Assembly (NCBI GenBank): GCA_018056045.1
Contig: JAGPGI010000232.1
Span: forward strand, 1-5,133
DNA: 5,133 nucleotides
Direction: 5' to 3'
From: Paracoccus sp. (in: a-proteobacteria)
GTDB lineage: Bacteria; Pseudomonadota; Alphaproteobacteria; Rhodobacterales; Rhodobacteraceae
Part shown: in pieces, positions 4,118 through 5,133 of the stretch
Layout of the letters: every line of letters begins with the position of its first letter
How positions within the stretch are numbered: the stretch's first letter is position 1
Notes under the pieces: generated by a model
The model's input: only the letters and a program-made list of their open reading frames with translations
Told to the model about the DNA's origin: nothing
Databases searched by the model: none
Translations under genes and position numbers: made by a program

Positions 4118-5133
4118 ATGATGCCCAACCTTCGCCAGATCAAAGGTCTTGCCGATCCCGGCTTGCCACCGCCCCCCCCAGCCGGGACCGGGACGACCGG
4201 CAAGCCGATTGCTGAGCTGCTGAGCCCGGCCACCGGGACGGCCGCCCTGCCGGCAGAGCGGCGCGTCTTCCTGATGCTTCAGGGACCGCATGGCCCGTTC
4301 TTCAACCGCGTGTCCGGGCTGTTGCGCGATGCGGGCGCGCAGGTCTGGCGTGTGGGCTTCAATGCGGGCGACGAATTTTTCTGGTCGGACAAGACGCATT
4401 TCATCCGCCATCAGGCCACGCCCGAGGAATGGCCGGCGCATCTGGACCGCATCATCGCCGAAAAGGGCGTGACCGATATCGTGCTTTACGGCGATGTCCG
4501 CCCGATCCATGACGCGGCCCGCAAGGCGGCGCAGGACCGCGATCTGGTGCTGCATGTCTTTGAGGAAGGCTATCTGCGCCCGTTCTGGATCACCTATGAG
4601 CGCGGCGGCTCGAACGGGCATTCCGCCTTGATGCGCATTCCGGTGCGCGAAATGCGCAACGCCCTGCGTGTCCGGGTGGGCGAGATGAACCGGCCTCCGG
4701 CGCGCTGGGGCGACATGCGCCAGCACAAGTTCTATGGCGCGCTCTATCATTTCTTCGTTCTGGCGACGAATGGCGACTATCCGGGCTATCGCACCCATCG
4801 CAAGATCGGCGTTCTGCAGGAGTTCCGGCTGAACCTGCGCCGGCTGCTGATGACCCCGGTCGACGCGCTGGTGCGCATGTTCGAGGCTGCTCAGGTCCAG
4901 CGCGGCGGCTTTCCCTATGTTCTCGTGCTCATGCAGCTTGAGCACGATTCGAATTTCGTCGCCCATTCCCCCTATGCGCGCATGGCCGATTTCACCGATG
5001 AGGTGCTGACCGAATTCGCCCGCTCGGCGCCCCGCCATCACCGGCTGGTCTTCAAGGCACATCCGCTCGAGGACGGGCGCGGCGGCATCCGGCCGGCGAT
5101 CCGGGCCAAGGCGCAGGAGCTTGGGATCGAAAA
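4118..5133 (+). CDS. kpsS: KpsS-type capsule polysaccharide protein, predicted Kdo transferase (3' end outside the window)
   Basis: Member of the KpsS/KpsC (Capsule_synth) family. In E. coli, KpsS adds the first Kdo residue to phosphatidylglycerol at the cytoplasmic face of the inner membrane, starting the linker on which group 2 capsules are exported by an ABC system. The first 338 residues are visible; E. coli KpsS has about 390, so a modest C-terminal part is missing. Family motifs, with M1 at 4118, are FLMLQGPHGPFFNRV (51-65), FNAGDEFFW nearby, VLYGDVRP, the signature HVFEEGYLRPFWIT (146-159), QLEHDSN (273-279) followed by HSPY, and LVFKAHPLEDG (310-320). The first 48 residues are Pro/Gly/Ala-rich and unlike the family core. 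Two adjacent ATGs (4118, 4121) share an AGG only 0-3 bases upstream, so the ribosome site is weak; an in-frame TGA at 4109 rules out an earlier start. A C8 run (4172-4179) lies in this N-terminal part. Related KpsC is less likely because it is much longer and has two such domains. Confidence 0.9.
   Translation, partial: MMPNLRQIKGLADPGLPPPPPAGTGTTGKPIAELLSPATGTAALPAERRVFLMLQGPHGPFFNRVSGLLRDAGAQVWRVGFNAGDEFFWSDKTHFIRHQATPEEWPAHLDRIIAEKGVTDIVLYGDVRPIHDAARKAAQDRDLVLHVFEEGYLRPFWITYERGGSNGHSALMRIPVREMRNALRVRVGEMNRPPARWGDMRQHKFYGALYHFFVLATNGDYPGYRTHRKIGVLQEFRLNLRRLLMTPVDALVRMFEAAQVQRGGFPYVLVLMQLEHDSNFVAHSPYARMADFTDEVLTEFARSAPRHHRLVFKAHPLEDGRGGIRPAIRAKAQELGIE
4172..4179 (+). repeat. C8 homopolymer in the early coding sequence of the capsule gene
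   Basis: Eight consecutive C bases encode part of a five-proline run (residues 17-21). Gaining one C would lead to a TGA at 4213-4215, and losing one to a TGA at 4221-4223, so a single-base slip in either direction would end translation within about 15 codons. Tracts of this kind act as on/off switches in some surface-polysaccharide genes of other bacteria; whether this one varies is not known. Confidence 0.8.

Noticed and set aside
4079..5062. A 327-codon minus-strand frame opposite the capsule gene
   Set aside because: The + strand carries several KpsS family motifs in one continuous frame, while the minus-strand translation has the His/Gln/Arg-rich look of a shadow frame.

Overview
The window is high-GC DNA. 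Its gene content and order point to an alphaproteobacterium of the Rhodobacteraceae (Paracoccus/Rhodobacter type), judged from protein character rather than any database match. No mobile element, phage gene, CRISPR array, tRNA or rRNA is visible.

Left edge (1-192): there is no credible protein gene here. Bases 1-127 fold on the + strand into a long closed hairpin with a large central bubble and a terminal stem-loop, the layout of 6S RNA. It is cut by, or starts at, the window edge. A second hairpin lies at 147-181.

Middle (193-3906): all genes are on the minus strand and, read right to left, form a tight riboflavin/nusB operon. It runs riboflavin synthase (3906-3313), a conserved-looking protein of unknown function (3309-2743), a RibB protein with a degenerate GTP-cyclohydrolase-II-like tail, i.e. 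RibBX (2753-1635), lumazine synthase RibH (1631-1083) and the antitermination factor NusB (1086-580). Junctions are 3 bp gaps or overlaps of 4 and 11 bp, so translation is probably coupled. A U-tailed hairpin at 572-542 probably ends the transcript. Beyond it is a 101-residue protein with two predicted membrane helices (498-193). RibB makes the four-carbon donor, RibH joins it to the pyrimidine to give lumazine, and RibE dismutates lumazine to riboflavin. RibD and an active GTP cyclohydrolase II are not in the window and must be encoded elsewhere.

Right (3907-5133): a 211 bp divergent intergenic region separates the operon from a + strand gene that runs off the right edge. This gene encodes a KpsS-type capsule polysaccharide protein, a predicted Kdo transferase that builds the lipid-linked base of group 2-type capsules. 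A sigma70-like promoter overlapping an exact 9-bp tandem repeat precedes it, and its early coding sequence holds a C8 run in which any 1-base slip leads quickly to a stop codon.

I see no clear evidence of a wholly new system. The most rewarding items are the unknown protein embedded in the riboflavin operon, the RibBX tail, the candidate 6S RNA and the C8 tract in the capsule gene.
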